Below are positions 51,998 to 62,083 of a stretch of DNA of 64,000 nt, one piece after another. Position 1 is the first letter of the stretch; every line of letters begins with the position of its first letter. The position numbers and the translations under genes were made by a program. This DNA comes from Symbiodinium natans (lineage: Eukaryota > Sar > Dinophyceae > Suessiales > Symbiodiniaceae): assembly GCA_905221605.1 (NCBI GenBank), contig CAJNDS010002335.1, positions 1,121,887-1,185,886 of the forward strand, written 5' to 3'. The notes under the pieces were generated by a model. The model was not told the DNA's origin and ran no database searches. It saw only the letters and a list, made by a program, of their open reading frames with translations.

Positions 51998-52216
51998 GTT
52001 TAGGGTTTATAGGGTTTATAGGGTTTAGAGGGTTTATAGGGTCTATAGGGTTTATAGGGTTTATGGGGTTTATGGGGTTTATAGGGTTTATAGGGTTTAT
52101 GGGGTTTATAGGGTTTAGGGTGTAGGGTTTGGGGCTTAGGGTTTAGGGCTTAGGGTTTAGGGTTCAGGGCTTCGGGTACCCGCAGTCCTAAACTCTGTAG
52201 GTTTAGAATTGCAAGA

Positions 52217-52382
52217 AGGCCGGCTGTGTGGCCAAAGACAACTCTCTGCCACGGATTGCTGTAGAGTGAAGTGGATTGCGAGCTGTGTGTGGTGTCCTTA
52301 TTCAACTGGTTGCATAGAGTTTGGGCGCGCATGGGCTTGTAACTGCGGGAGAAACGACGACGCAGCGGAACGCACGACTGGA
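52217..52382 (+). CDS. Exon candidate, frame uncertain
   Basis: After GAATTGCAAG one frame runs 54 codons and is Cys-rich (GRLCGQRQLSATDCCRVKWI); another gives KAGCVAKDNSLPRIAVE with a stop. Either could be real. Confidence 0.3.
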
Positions 52383-52544
52383 TGAATAGCCGGTCGGGCG
52401 TGGGCATGAGATTGGCCGGGGTGGCACGTCGTCGGGTTTTCCCGGCGCCATAACTTCCTGAAAGCCGGCATGCCCCCCCAAGTCTCCATAGAGGCCGAGG
52501 CACCCTTGAAAAGGGGGGATTTCTGGTTTAGGGTTTTGGGTTTA

Positions 52545-52670
52545 GGGTCAGTCCCAAAGGGTCCTAAGTACCTTCATAGTAGAAAGTAGGGTTTCTATAT
52601 TAGGAATTACCATTATGGTTTGGGCAAGTGACCCCCATATAGGTACTTAGGATTCTTTGGGAGTGGTACA
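52545..52670. repeat. Hairpin element family L
   Basis: Arms TCCCAAAGGGTCCTAAGTAC and TAGGTACTTAGGATTCTTTG are inverted repeats. Single copy in the window. The stretch 52,383-53,107 shows no gene I can support. Confidence 0.6.
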
Positions 52671-53107
52671 AGGCCCCCACTGCAAGGAGTCACGAGTCCA
52701 AAGACGGCTCGACTCGGGAGCTTCCGCTCACAAAGGGGAACCGACATCACATTCTGGGACAGTGAATATCTAACTATAGTGATATAAACATATGGTGCTA
52801 CAACGAGAAAGAAATATTGCACTATAGTACTATACAAATATAAGACTTTGATAATACAAGATGAGGTTTGCGTAGGGTTATGCAAACCCTTAGCTAGGAT
52901 TGCATGCACAGCCTAGAATTAGAACTACCCATGAAACTTCAAGCGCGATGAAGTTTAGCATTGATCGGGTGAGGTTCCGCGCTTCCCAGACTCGAAGTCA
53001 CGAAATGTACATGGCCCTTGCAAAGGTTATCAGTCCTTTACAATCCCCCTTACCAACCCTATAAAGGGGCTTTCTAAGGGGCTTTCTAGGGTATGATGGT
53101 CATGCAG

Positions 53108-53164
53108 GTTGCACAGGAAGAGGGCACGAAAGTCTTTGGCGTCACTTTAGTCCGGCCCAGCTGA
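53108..53164 (+). CDS. Last exon of unrecognised gene
   Basis: After TCATGCAG: VAQEEGTKVFGVTLVRPS then TGA. Could belong with the exon at 51,897, but intermediate exons were not identified. Confidence 0.45.
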   Translation, partial: VAQEEGTKVFGVTLVRPS

Positions 53165-53297
53165 GGTCACAGTGATGGCATCCAGAGTCCTTACCAACTC
53201 TTTTCCTTCCACGCCTACTTCGGGGATTTGGAGTTTTGGCTGCTTGAGTGGTCACAACAGCAGGGCATATGTGGAGTTTTCTCCGACTCAAGAGTAG

Positions 53298-53525
53298 TTC
53301 GCGGGATTGGGGGTTCGCGCTGGTGGCCGTTCCGTGTGGGAGGGGTGCTGTGGACAACCTAAACCCTAAACCCTGTACTGTTCTTAAACCTGGCCGGGAG
53401 CGGTGGGGGGGGGGGGGGGGGGGGGGCTTGGTGCGGGCCTGTCCTTTCTAGCTGCAGTGCTCCGGGCTAACGTGCTTCACTTTCACCGTCGACCTGCTAC
53501 TCGTTGCCTCACCACGCATGCCATT
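53298..53525 (+). CDS. Two exon candidates
   Basis: 53298-53366 (after AGAGTAG) reads FAGLGVRAGGRSVWEGCCGQ and ends on a repeat-derived TAA, though another frame is open. 53458-53525 follows TAGCTGCAG, reads CSGLTCFTFTVDLLLVASPR and ends at the strong donor GTGAGAG; a second frame (LRANVLHFHRRPATRCLTTH) is also open. Confidence 0.35.
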
Positions 53526-53825
53526 GTGAGAGTCGAAACCCTAAACCCCAAAGCCACAAACCCCTACACAAAGTAAGTTAGCACCATGGTTATTTGACCA
53601 CTGTGAAAGTCAGTCTTGTATCATAGGTAATGAATCCGAAAAAACACGTTGCAGTTTATTATGCCCCCGCCCCCCCCCCCCCCCCCCTATATTAGGATGC
53701 CCAGTGAACTCCCATCTTCCCTTCTGAGATCCTGTAAAGGCAGGACTCTCTTTTGTTGCCTAGCTTCCAGACAACCCCAGACACTAACCTGGCTCATCCC
53801 TGCCCCCGCCAATCCACTAGCGCAG

Positions 53826-53905
53826 TCGTTGAAGATGTTGCGCTTTCGCGGGTGATGTTGAAACATATCCCGTGTTGGGGTTTGAGGATCCGGGATGAGG
53901 TTTGA
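53826..53905 (+). CDS. Exon of unrecognised gene
   Basis: After CTAGCGCAG: VVEDVALSRVMLKHIPCWGL then RIRDEV and TGA; the donor GAG|GTTTGAC overlaps the stop. A minus-strand frame over 53,687-53,968 is judged a shadow. Confidence 0.45.
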
Positions 53906-54135
53906 CACAAACAAGCCACGCAGGAGGAAGAGCGGTTCCCACATCCAGCAACAAAGCAGGCCAACCACCTCGGTTCAAATACGTTTCAACTTCCCGAACA
54001 GACCTGCAACGGCATAAGAGGTCGAGGGGCCCCCAGGGCCCAGCCCCCTAAACCCTAAACCCCAGGCCGCCTTTGCCCTAAACCCTAAGCCCTACCCCTA
54101 TGTCTCTGCAAGCCCCGACAACGCTGAACACACAG

Positions 54136-54419
54136 GAGAATCCGGTTCCCTGTAAGGAGTTCCCAGGTAAGCCCTTAAACACTAAAACCCTAACACCCAA
54201 AGAGCTTCAGTCTGAGCATATCAGCCCTAAACCCCAAACCCCAAACCCCAAACCCCAAACCCTAAACCCTAAACCCTAAACCCTAAACCCAAACTGCCCA
54301 AGGAGCTTCAGTCTGAGTATACTCTTCATCGGCCGGGGACGGTGCGTTGCGAGCTGGCCGGGGAGACCCTGCGCTTGCCGAAAGGCCGGCGGGCGCGCTC
54401 CCGACACTCCCGTCCACAC
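54136..54419 (+). CDS. Two exons of unrecognised gene
   Basis: 54136-54166 (ENPVPCKEFP, donor G|GTAAGC) and 54303-54419 (after CTGCCCAAG; ELQSEYTLHRPGTVRCELAG, ETLRLPKGRRARSRHSRPH, donor CAC|GTTTAGGG). The second is strongly basic at its end. Its first 20 bases and acceptor are duplicated at 54,196-54,222 across a CCCTAAA/CCCCAAA array. The retrotransposon starts in the following intron. Confidence 0.5.
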
Positions 54420-54553
54420 GTTTAGGGTTTAGGGTTTAGGGTTTAAGGTTTAGGGTTCAGGGTTTAGGGCTTGAAGGCTCAGGGTTTAGGGGGTTTAGGG
54501 CTTAGGGTACCCAAAGGAAACTGCCCGAAATTGCAACATCTTGACCCGGAATA

Positions 54554-54882
54554 TGAAGATGTCATTTGAAACATGTACCACCTCCCGACCTGAAGATGAA
54601 GATAAGCTGCGGTTGTGTAAAGTGAATCGCCGCTTGTTCGATTCAAGGGCATGCAGAACAAAAGGCATGCAAGCGTGGCATCACAAGGCAGGATGCAGCA
54701 AAGGTGCACTCCCAAGCCGTATGCCGTAAGCAGTGCAGAGGCCGAAGTTCTTTGCTTGTGGAAAAAATTCGAAGTGTGTAAGCCCGTGGCCCCATGGATC
54801 CCATTGCATAGCGCAAATCCTTTGACATCACGTTGTTCAGAACGAGAAGGTCACGGCAGCACATCATCAGTGAAGCACAACA
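54554..54882 (+). repeat. 5' LTR
   Basis: Starts TGAAGATGTC at 54554. The right end is inferred at ACA (54880-54882), giving a TG...CA element of 329 bases, because a half-tRNA-type primer site follows. Only the first 66 bases can be verified against the truncated 3' LTR. Confidence 0.75.
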
Positions 54883-54892
54883 GGTTATGTCC
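54883..54892 (+). promoter_or_regulatory. Candidate primer-binding site, half-tRNA (initiator Met) type
   Basis: GGTTATG is complementary to the CAUAACC of the eukaryotic initiator-tRNA anticodon loop and arm, as in Drosophila copia. The match is only seven bases before it diverges (TCC), so this is tentative. Confidence 0.45.
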
Positions 54893-57349
54893 GCCCAACG
54901 TGCTACTGCGCAGCTCCTAGAAGGTGAAGATGCAGGACCTACGTATGGTGCTGCAGTAGCCGGAAGTGAAACGGCAACAAGACAGCATGTGGTGCAAGAC
55001 CATGGACTGCGAGCCAGAGAAGTGAGGGAGCAGCCCTTGGAGGGAGGCTCGGACTCTTCGCTGGCTGCACCCCTTGGTTTGGAGATGAGCGGCTTTCAAT
55101 CTGGTGTGTTCCAAGCAGACGATGGTGGCAGGACCTTGGAAGGCCCTACACCACCTGAAGGAGGCCATCAGAGCGGAAGCGTGGAACAGTTTGTGGAGCA
55201 GTCCTTGGGGCACTCGCAGTGGCCTCCGGGGACTCCAACGCGGCAAGTGCGGATGGAGTATACCATGGCTACAGCTGGCACTGGAGCGAATCGACAGGCG
55301 ATGGTGAGTTGGGTTGCAAGGCTGACAGATTTTCTGAGGACGTCTGCGACTACTGTTGGCGAAGTTCAAGGTCGGGTGTTAGATGGTTTAGGTTGGGCAG
55401 CATCACCAGGGCACCAGCCAACACCACCACATGGACACCTGTCGCCAGCAGCAGCAGAGCAGAACCCAAGGAGAATAACTGGTCATCAGAGGGCTCTTGA
55501 CTTTTCACCGCCAGAAGAACTTCCAGGTGCTGATTGGAGGACCATGACTCCTCCTCCTCCGCTGGCGTCAAGGCCAGAAGGACCAGGGCCGCTGTTCACG
55601 CCAGATCAGGTGCAGAGGATGCGAGCGATGGAGCGCGAAGCTCCACTGTTGCATACGCCAGGGGCCCCATCTTCTACGTCATCGGAGGAGATCCAAGCGG
55701 AGGTGCAGCGTCAGCTTCGGGCCCTCATGGCGGAGCAACACGAAGAGACAAGGGCGCTACGAGATCAAGTTGAGACTTTGAGGAGGGAAAGGGATGTGCT
55801 CGAAGCAGAACGCCGCGAGCGTCAAGGTGATCGGGCTTCGCAGCAATCACAAGCGCTACCTCAAGGTGATCGGGCTTCGCAGCAATCACAAGCGCTACCT
55901 CAAGGTGATCGGGCTTCGCAGCAATCACGAGCGCTACCTCAAGGTGATCGGGCTTCGCAGCAATCACGAGCGCTACCTCAAGGTGATCGGGCTTCGCAGC
56001 AATCACGAGCGCTACCTCAGGGTGATCGGGCTTCGCAGCAATCACATGTCCTACCTCAAGGTGATCGGGCTTCGCAGCAATCACATGTCCTACCTCAAGG
56101 TGATCGGGCTTCGCAGCAATCACATGTCCTACCTCAAGGCGATCGGGCTCGGGGTCAAAATCCACGCTCGTATGCACCAGGTGAACCTCAAGGAGTACCA
56201 GCAGCGGCCGGTCGCTCACATGAAGCAGCACAAGCCCTAAGAGAAGAGATTGAGGCGCTAAAAAGGGAGAAGGCAGTGATCATCGAGGATGCCGCCGGAA
56301 CCCAGGGCCCTTCTGCGTCGACTCCTGATCTGGATGGCGTCATGCCTGAATCGGGTGGAGAAGCCCGGCCGGAAGAAGGAGAGAGCACACCAACGGCGAT
56401 GGATCTTCTGGGAGTTATCAAGGTGGTGAAGCCGGGAGTGGCCTCACTACCGGAGCTGAAGGCTCCGTCCTCCGAAACCGCGCCTGTGGATCTTCAAGAC
56501 TGGCTGCAGCTGACACAGGCCCCGATGAGTGATTTGAGCGATCGCAGCGAGGAATGGTGGGCAAGAGTGCAGGAGGAGGCGCAGAGATGTTACAAAGAGT
56601 GGTCAAAGGCCACCCCGCTGGAGAGATTGAATCTCAGAGGCCCCAGACTCAAGGAGCTCGAGGAAGGGAAGTTCAGCCGCGTCAACGCGCGAGCAGCATC
56701 GATGGTGCTGCAGTCCCTAGACCCTTCAGTGAGGTCGGATCTAGTGTCGCGAAGGTTGATTCTAACGCTGTATCAACCTGGAGGAGAAGGTGAAAAACGG
56801 CTAGTTCTGGAGCAGTTGCAAAATCCGTCGCGTTGCACGGAAGCAGGGAAGGCAGCGGAAGCTTTGAGGCAGTGGGAGCGGTGGCATAGCAGGGCCAAAG
56901 CGGCGGGCGTGTCGGTACCAGATCCGACGGTGCTCGCCAGGGCGTTGACAACCATCACTCAGCCGATCCTCGAGAAGAATGCTGAGGCCGCTTTCCGTAC
57001 CTCGTTGCTGAGGAATACTCTCCAGATAGACACATTCCCCACGACAGACAACGTCCTGGCCTTACATCGGCACCTACTCGCAGAAGCTGAAGGCCTGGCA
57101 GCGGGAACAAAGAAGAGCTCTTCTACGACTGCGGCAATGGAGGCAGCGTCTCGAGCCGGAGGAGGAGAGCAGCAGCCGAAGGCCAAGGGCCTACATCAAG
57201 CTGGTGAGGAAAGGAAGCCGAGCCAGCCCGCAGCTTCGTCGAGCACGGCGAAACCATGCCGGTGGTTCGCGAAAACAGAGGAGGGATGCAGAAGGGGAGC
57301 GGATTGTGCCTTCCAGCATGATTGGGGTGGAGTTTCCAAGGCTGGTCGC
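54887..57349 (+). CDS. gag: gag of the copia element
   Basis: Forms the particle and binds RNA, by family. ATG 54887 lies in the primer site and is in frame with the long open frame (an upstream ATG at 54833 lies in the LTR). Counting from 54833: a coiled coil at residues about 284-330, then eight 13-residue repeats of GDRASQQSxxLPQ (55,826-56,137), a Lys/Glu-rich stretch, a helical gag core about 590-760 (for example NARAASMVLQSLDPSVRSDL), and a CCCH-type finger C809-x9-C819-x5-C825-x3-H829. A frame break at about 57,350 follows, within the next zinc knuckle; the unshifted frame stops at 57412. Confidence 0.8.
55826..56137 (+). repeat. 39-bp coding tandem repeat in gag, eight units
   Basis: Eight 39-base units encode GDRASQQS followed by QALPQ (twice), RALPQ (three) and HVLPQ (three); a degenerate ninth follows. 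The grouped variants show stepwise local duplication. Confidence 0.95.
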
Positions 57350-60258
57350 TTACTATATGCTCAGGCACCGGACACCAGAAGAAGGATTGCAAGGCAGGGA
57401 AGAAGGGCCTAGCTACGCCGTCTTCAAGTCCCAACCCAAGAGCCAAGGCAAAACCAGACCTCCCTCAGCAACCACCTCCATCGACCAAGGCGCTTGCGGC
57501 AGAGCTGGCAGAGAATGATCAGCCAGCAGCAGAACCATCACCTACGACGAGTCCCACCTCTGAAGCCACGAAGACCACCAAGAGTTCTGAGCAGGAAGAC
57601 CTAAAGAAGATGCTAGCGGAGGCCTCAAGCATGCTGAAGTCCATGATGGCATCCGCCGCATCCTCATCAAGTACCTCAACTGCTCCATCGAGTATCCCCA
57701 CGTACGAGTCGATTCAGCGCCAGTTGGACGAGATGAGACTCAAGGCGCTGAAGGTGGAAGAGGAGCAAGACGAAGGGGGTGTAAGATTGGAGCCGCAGAG
57801 TGTTGGGGCAGCCATCAAGAAGGTGGAAGAGGAGCATGGGGAGAGAGGGGTCTTGTTGGACTCAGGTTCAACTCATGTTCTGAGACCTGCAAAAGGAGAT
57901 CAGGAGCTGAAAGACAGCACGGAGGTTGCCGTCGTGTTGGCTAGCGAGGAGAGGCGCCTTCTGAACCAAACGCCCGAAGGGAGCATCCTGGTGGGAAAAA
58001 CAGGAGACGCTGAGACGGTTCAGTCAATCATCCCGTTTGGCAAGGTCATCGAAGTTCTTGGCTGCACGTTGAAGTGGACGAAGGCGGGTTTCCATCTATT
58101 CCACCCAAGGCACGGCCGCATACGAACTCGGGTACGCGCAGGTTGTCCTGAGATCACAGATGAGGGTCAAGCTGCAGCAATCATTGCGGAGCTGGAAATG
58201 AAAAAGGTGGAGGAGTTGAAGGAAAGAACCGCAGCCCTCCGAGAGCAGCTGACAGCCCTTTGCATGTTGGAAACGACGCAAAGGGATTGGAGACTGAGGC
58301 TCACCGAGTACGTCAAGACTGGTATCCCAACCAATGGCCTCCTCGCCCTCTACCAGTCCCCAATCTTCGCGGAAGTGCCGGAGGGAGTGAGAAGAAGACT
58401 GGTGCCAGAGATGGAGCTCACGGACAAGGCTGGTTGGGAGCTCCTCAAGACCCTTCCCTTACCAAGGGGAGCTCGCAAACGACTGTACAAATCAAGACAT
58501 TGGATGCTGAACCTGTACAGCGGAAGTTCAAACTCCGGAGACCCCATACAACAGCTGACGGGCATGAAGGATGTCAACGGGAACGAAGTCGTCGTCATCA
58601 ATGTGGATGTCTTGTCGTCCGAAACTTGGAACATGAACGGCGAGGTCTACAAGGTGTTTCTTTGGGCAGCAATGGATGGAAGGGTCAAGGGTGTCCTGGG
58701 TGGCCCGCCGTGCAGGACCTTTAGTGCGATGAGACACAACCGGGCTCCAGGAAAGCCCGAACCAGTGAGATCAGCGGAACACCTGTGGGGCCTGCCGGGG
58801 CTGTCGGCAGCTCAGCGCTCTTATGTGGACAAGGACACGGAGTTGATAGCAAGGCAGCTATTCCTGTACATGGATCAAGAAGTTGGCTTTGTGATGGAGC
58901 ACCCCGCAGATCCGAACGGCTTCTTGGAGGGCAATGGTTATCCGAGCGTGTGGAACACCAGCATGATCACAGAGTTCCTGACGGAAGGGGAGCGCCGTGG
59001 ACTTTGCAAACGGACGTTCGACCAGGGAGCCCTAGGCCATCCATGCAGGAAACCAACAACGGTGGTGGAGAACCTTGGAATGGAGGAGCTGGACAACCTG
59101 AAGGACAAGAGGGAGTCGGCGACCTCTTCATTCGATGCCCCGGCCAGTGTGGTAGCTTCATGGGCCCCAGGTCTGCGGCGAGCTATTGCACAAGGCCTGA
59201 AGCGATGTGGGGGTATGTGCTCTGGAAGTGAAGAGGCAGTGACACCGGTGTTGGCCAAGCTTTCCAAGGAGCAGGGCTGGAAGCTGCACCTCCGACGGGA
59301 CCACATCCCGTACAGGAGGGACTGCGCGGTCTGCGTGTCAGCATTGGGGACTGGACGGCCCCATCGTAGGGTCCAGCACAAGTCGGCCTATGTGATGTCG
59401 ATAGACATCGGAGGACCGATGCGTGTAGCTTCTAGAGATGCTGCAGGACGAGACTATCGATACTTCCTCGCTGTGGCCTACACGTTCCCGAGGTATGTGG
59501 ATGTGAAGCCGCCCCCGGAGCCAAGTGAAAGAGACCTAGCCTCCGAAGAGTACGCCTTCGAGAACCTGTCGTTCGAGGATGAGATCGCCGAGGTGAACCA
59601 AGAGCTGGAAGATCTTCCATACGAGCCCACCGACAGCGAGGATGAAGAACATCGTGAGCTGGTAGAAGAGTTGGAGGAGCAGCTGAAGGACCTCGAAGGG
59701 GTTTCAAGTCCGGAGGTGAAGGTAGCGGCAGCAAGCGAGTCAAAAATGAGTTTGCGAGGTGATGAAGAACATCCCGAACTACAAGAAGACAACCAGGGCC
59801 CTAAAGCCGAAGGGGAAACCGAGGTGGAGCTTGATGTCCTGTACTACATGAAGCCGCTGAAAAGGAAGACATCAAAGGCCATTTTCAGAGCAATTCAAGA
59901 GGTCTATCTGCAGATTCGGAATGAGAACCTGCCAGTGGTGAGACTTCACTCTGATCGTGCTCATGAATTCCAGTCTGAGCAGCTAAAGGAGTGGGCTTTA
60001 GATCACGACATCATGTTGACCAGGACCGAAGGGCAAGCACCACCGAGCAACGGCACTGCGGAGCGAGCGGTCCGCTACCTCAAGGGTCAAGCGCGCCTTC
60101 TACTGCGTTCGTCGGGGCTGGGAACAGAAAACTGGGCTACGGCTATGACGACGGCAGCCCACAGACAAAGGGAGAGAAGACACCATGTCAGTACGGCGCA
60201 AAGGTGGCCATCAAGCGGAAGATCTACGGCGAAGGAGGACGCCACGATTTGCGGTTGA
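57350..60258 (+). pseudogene. pol: pol, first part: zinc knuckle, protease, methyltransferase-like domain, integrase
   Basis: In the plus-1-mod-3 frame (residues counted from 57322): CSGTGHQKKDC gives the last three ligands of a CCHC knuckle, whose first Cys is lost at the frame break. Protease motif LLDSGSTHVL has catalytic D180. Residues about 395-590 resemble a cytosine-C5 methyltransferase (see separate entry). The integrase zinc module is H656-x4-H661-x6-C668-x2-C671. The integrase core has D695 (SIDIGGP), D878 (HSDRAHEF) and E914 (NGTAERAVR), with D878 to E914 spaced as D-35-E. About 120 extra, strongly acidic residues sit between D695 and D878. The frame breaks near 60,170 and stops at 60256-60258; about 40 codons of integrase C-terminus continue in the next frame to about 60,290. 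Confidence 0.85.
58504..59070 (+). other. Cytosine-methyltransferase-like domain inside pol
   Basis: Between protease and integrase. Motif order matches C5 DNA methyltransferases: a SAM-loop-like LNLYSGSSNSGDPI (residues about 397-410), VINVDVLSS as motif II-like, GGPPCRTFSAMR with the candidate catalytic C464 (motif IV PPC), VMEHPADP at E526 (motif VI, usually ENV/ENP), and LGHPCRKPTTVVENL around R576 (motif VIII-like). The SAM loop is atypical and the Asn after the motif VI Glu is a His. Retrotransposon-borne DNA methyltransferases are known in dinoflagellates; homology to those is inferred, activity is unknown. Confidence 0.55.
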
Positions 60259-60297
60259 AGTGGACCACCGGAAGGTACATGGGGCCAGTGTGCGGAT

Positions 60298-62083
60298 GTG
60301 ACCAAGGGGCAGGCGATTCTTCAAGATGAAAACAACCGCTTTACGGTATCAACCCACATGCGACCCCACTTGAAGGAGCCGGAGCCTGCAGCTGTCGAGC
60401 CAGAAATGGAGGTGGAGTTTCAGGATCCGGTGTATCGGCTGAGGAGAAAAACAACGTTGGAAGCACCGGGAATGAGGGCCCTGAAGAAAGATGAAGTTCA
60501 GCAAGATTTGTGGACAAGGAAGAAGCGAAAAGAGATGGTGGGCGCTTTGATGAATGCGGAGGTGATCAAGGGGACAAGTCCGATAAGGAGGGTGAAGCTA
60601 AAAGAGCAAGGGGAGCATGGACCCGAGAGTAAGTACGTCACGTTTGGGGCGTTCCAGCATGGAGGAGTGATTGGAACCACCGCGGCAACGAAGGAGAATG
60701 TGAATGACACGAAGGCCCTCGTAGAGCTGGTGAAACGAGACTTCCCGGGGGAATGCTTCACGTCGATCACCCTGGTGAGGAACGCAGCGCTACCTCCGCA
60801 CAAGGACAAGTTCAACGCAAAGGGAAGTTGGAACTTACTTTCGCCAATGGTGATCCCGGATGGAGGAGGCGTTTGGGAGGAATTGAAGCCAGGAGATGTG
60901 TTTACGGGAACATACAAAGAGATGATGGTGAACGAAGAAAGACTACCTGGCCAGTTCCACAACCTCAAGGACCCCCAGAAGGTGAACCCCCATCGCCTAC
61001 ATGCACCAGTTCAAGGAGCGGAAGGAGAAAGGATAGTCCTCGCAGGGCACACCGTCAGCGCATGGAAAAAGCTAAGCATGGAAAAGAGGCAGGAGCTAGA
61101 AGCCTTGGGCTTCCCTGTGCCAGAGGACATGGAGCTGGTGAGTGGATATGATCCATCCCGAGGAAGTGATGAACCACCTGTTCAGTGCAAGGTGCACGTT
61201 GCGGAAGAGAACTTCATCGAGAACTACCCAGTTGACGACTTGGTGGAACGAATGGAAGATGAGGTGAGAATAGCAAAGGCAGCGAGTGAGGGCCTGTACA
61301 CCTCGAACATCGAAGAGCTGCTGGCGACTATGGAGGGAGATCTGAGGGTCGTGCATACCGTCAAGCAGTCGGAGGTGGAGCCGAATTTGAGTGAATGGAA
61401 GGAGGCCCTCCAAGCAGAAATGGACGCGCTGGTGAACATGGGCGCGATTGAAAAACTACGAGGAACCAAGGCGAAGGCACTCTTGAACCGGCCCGACGTG
61501 ACCATCGTTCCTGGAAAAGGAGTCTACACGGTGAAGCCACCGCAAAAGGCGGGGCGAAAGTTCCGCAGAAAAGTCCGTATTGTATCGTGCGGGAATTATG
61601 TCGAAAAGTCTTCAGATGAGCACAACTACTCTGGAGGCGCGGACGCGGAGTCAGTCCGCTTGGCAATCGCAGAGTCGGCAAGAAGGAGGTGGAACATCGG
61701 CGCGGGGGACATCAAGAACGCTTTCTTGCGGGCCCCGGTGCCGGATGGAGTGATCCTCGTCTTGCGTCCCCCAGCAATCCTAGTGAGAGCGGGGCTCGCA
61801 ACCCCAGATGAACTGTGGCAGTGCCACACTGCGATGTATGGATACAGGTCCAGTCCAAGGTGGTGGTCGGATTACCGCAACGGAAAGATGAAGACCGCCG
61901 TGACCACCATGAACAGAAGATTCCACCAGGGAGAAGTGGACAAGAATGTTTGGCAAATCCGGGAGGTGGATGGGACCTTGTGCGGTTACATCATCGTTTA
62001 CGTTGATGACGTGATGATCACGGGAAGCGTGGCAACGATCAAGGACGCCTACAAGTGGATTGAGGAAACATGGGAGGCAACCC
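60298..62083 (+). pseudogene. pol: pol, middle part: dioxygenase-like domain and reverse transcriptase
   Basis: Same frame as the first pol part after about 40 codons in another frame. Residues counted from 60298: integrase tail (TVSTHMRPHL), then about 150-260 the candidate dioxygenase domain (separate entry), then a copia reverse transcriptase. RT landmarks: EWKEALQAEMDALV near the start, KVRIVSCGN, catalytic D471 in DIKNAFLRAPV, YGYRSSPRWWSDY, and YVDDVMITG with D570-D571. All three catalytic Asp are present. The frame breaks at about 62,081 in a short C run; the unshifted frame stops at 62113-62115. Confidence 0.85.
60640..61060 (+). other. Candidate 2OG-Fe(II) dioxygenase domain between integrase and RT
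   Basis: Residues about 115-255 of this pol segment are not part of standard copia proteins. They start TFGAFQHGGVIGTT and carry H168-x-D170 (PPHKDKFN), H235 (RLHAPVQG) and R245 (GERIVLAG). Spacing D170 to H235 is 65, and His to Arg is 10, matching the HxD...H...R core of 2OG-Fe(II) dioxygenases. GVWEEL and GQFHNL fit the strands before the second His. Family-level identity is inferred from geometry only. Confidence 0.45.

Noticed and set aside
55725-56240. Alternative frames over the gag 39-bp repeat
   Set aside because: Shadows of a coding tandem repeat whose period is a multiple of three.
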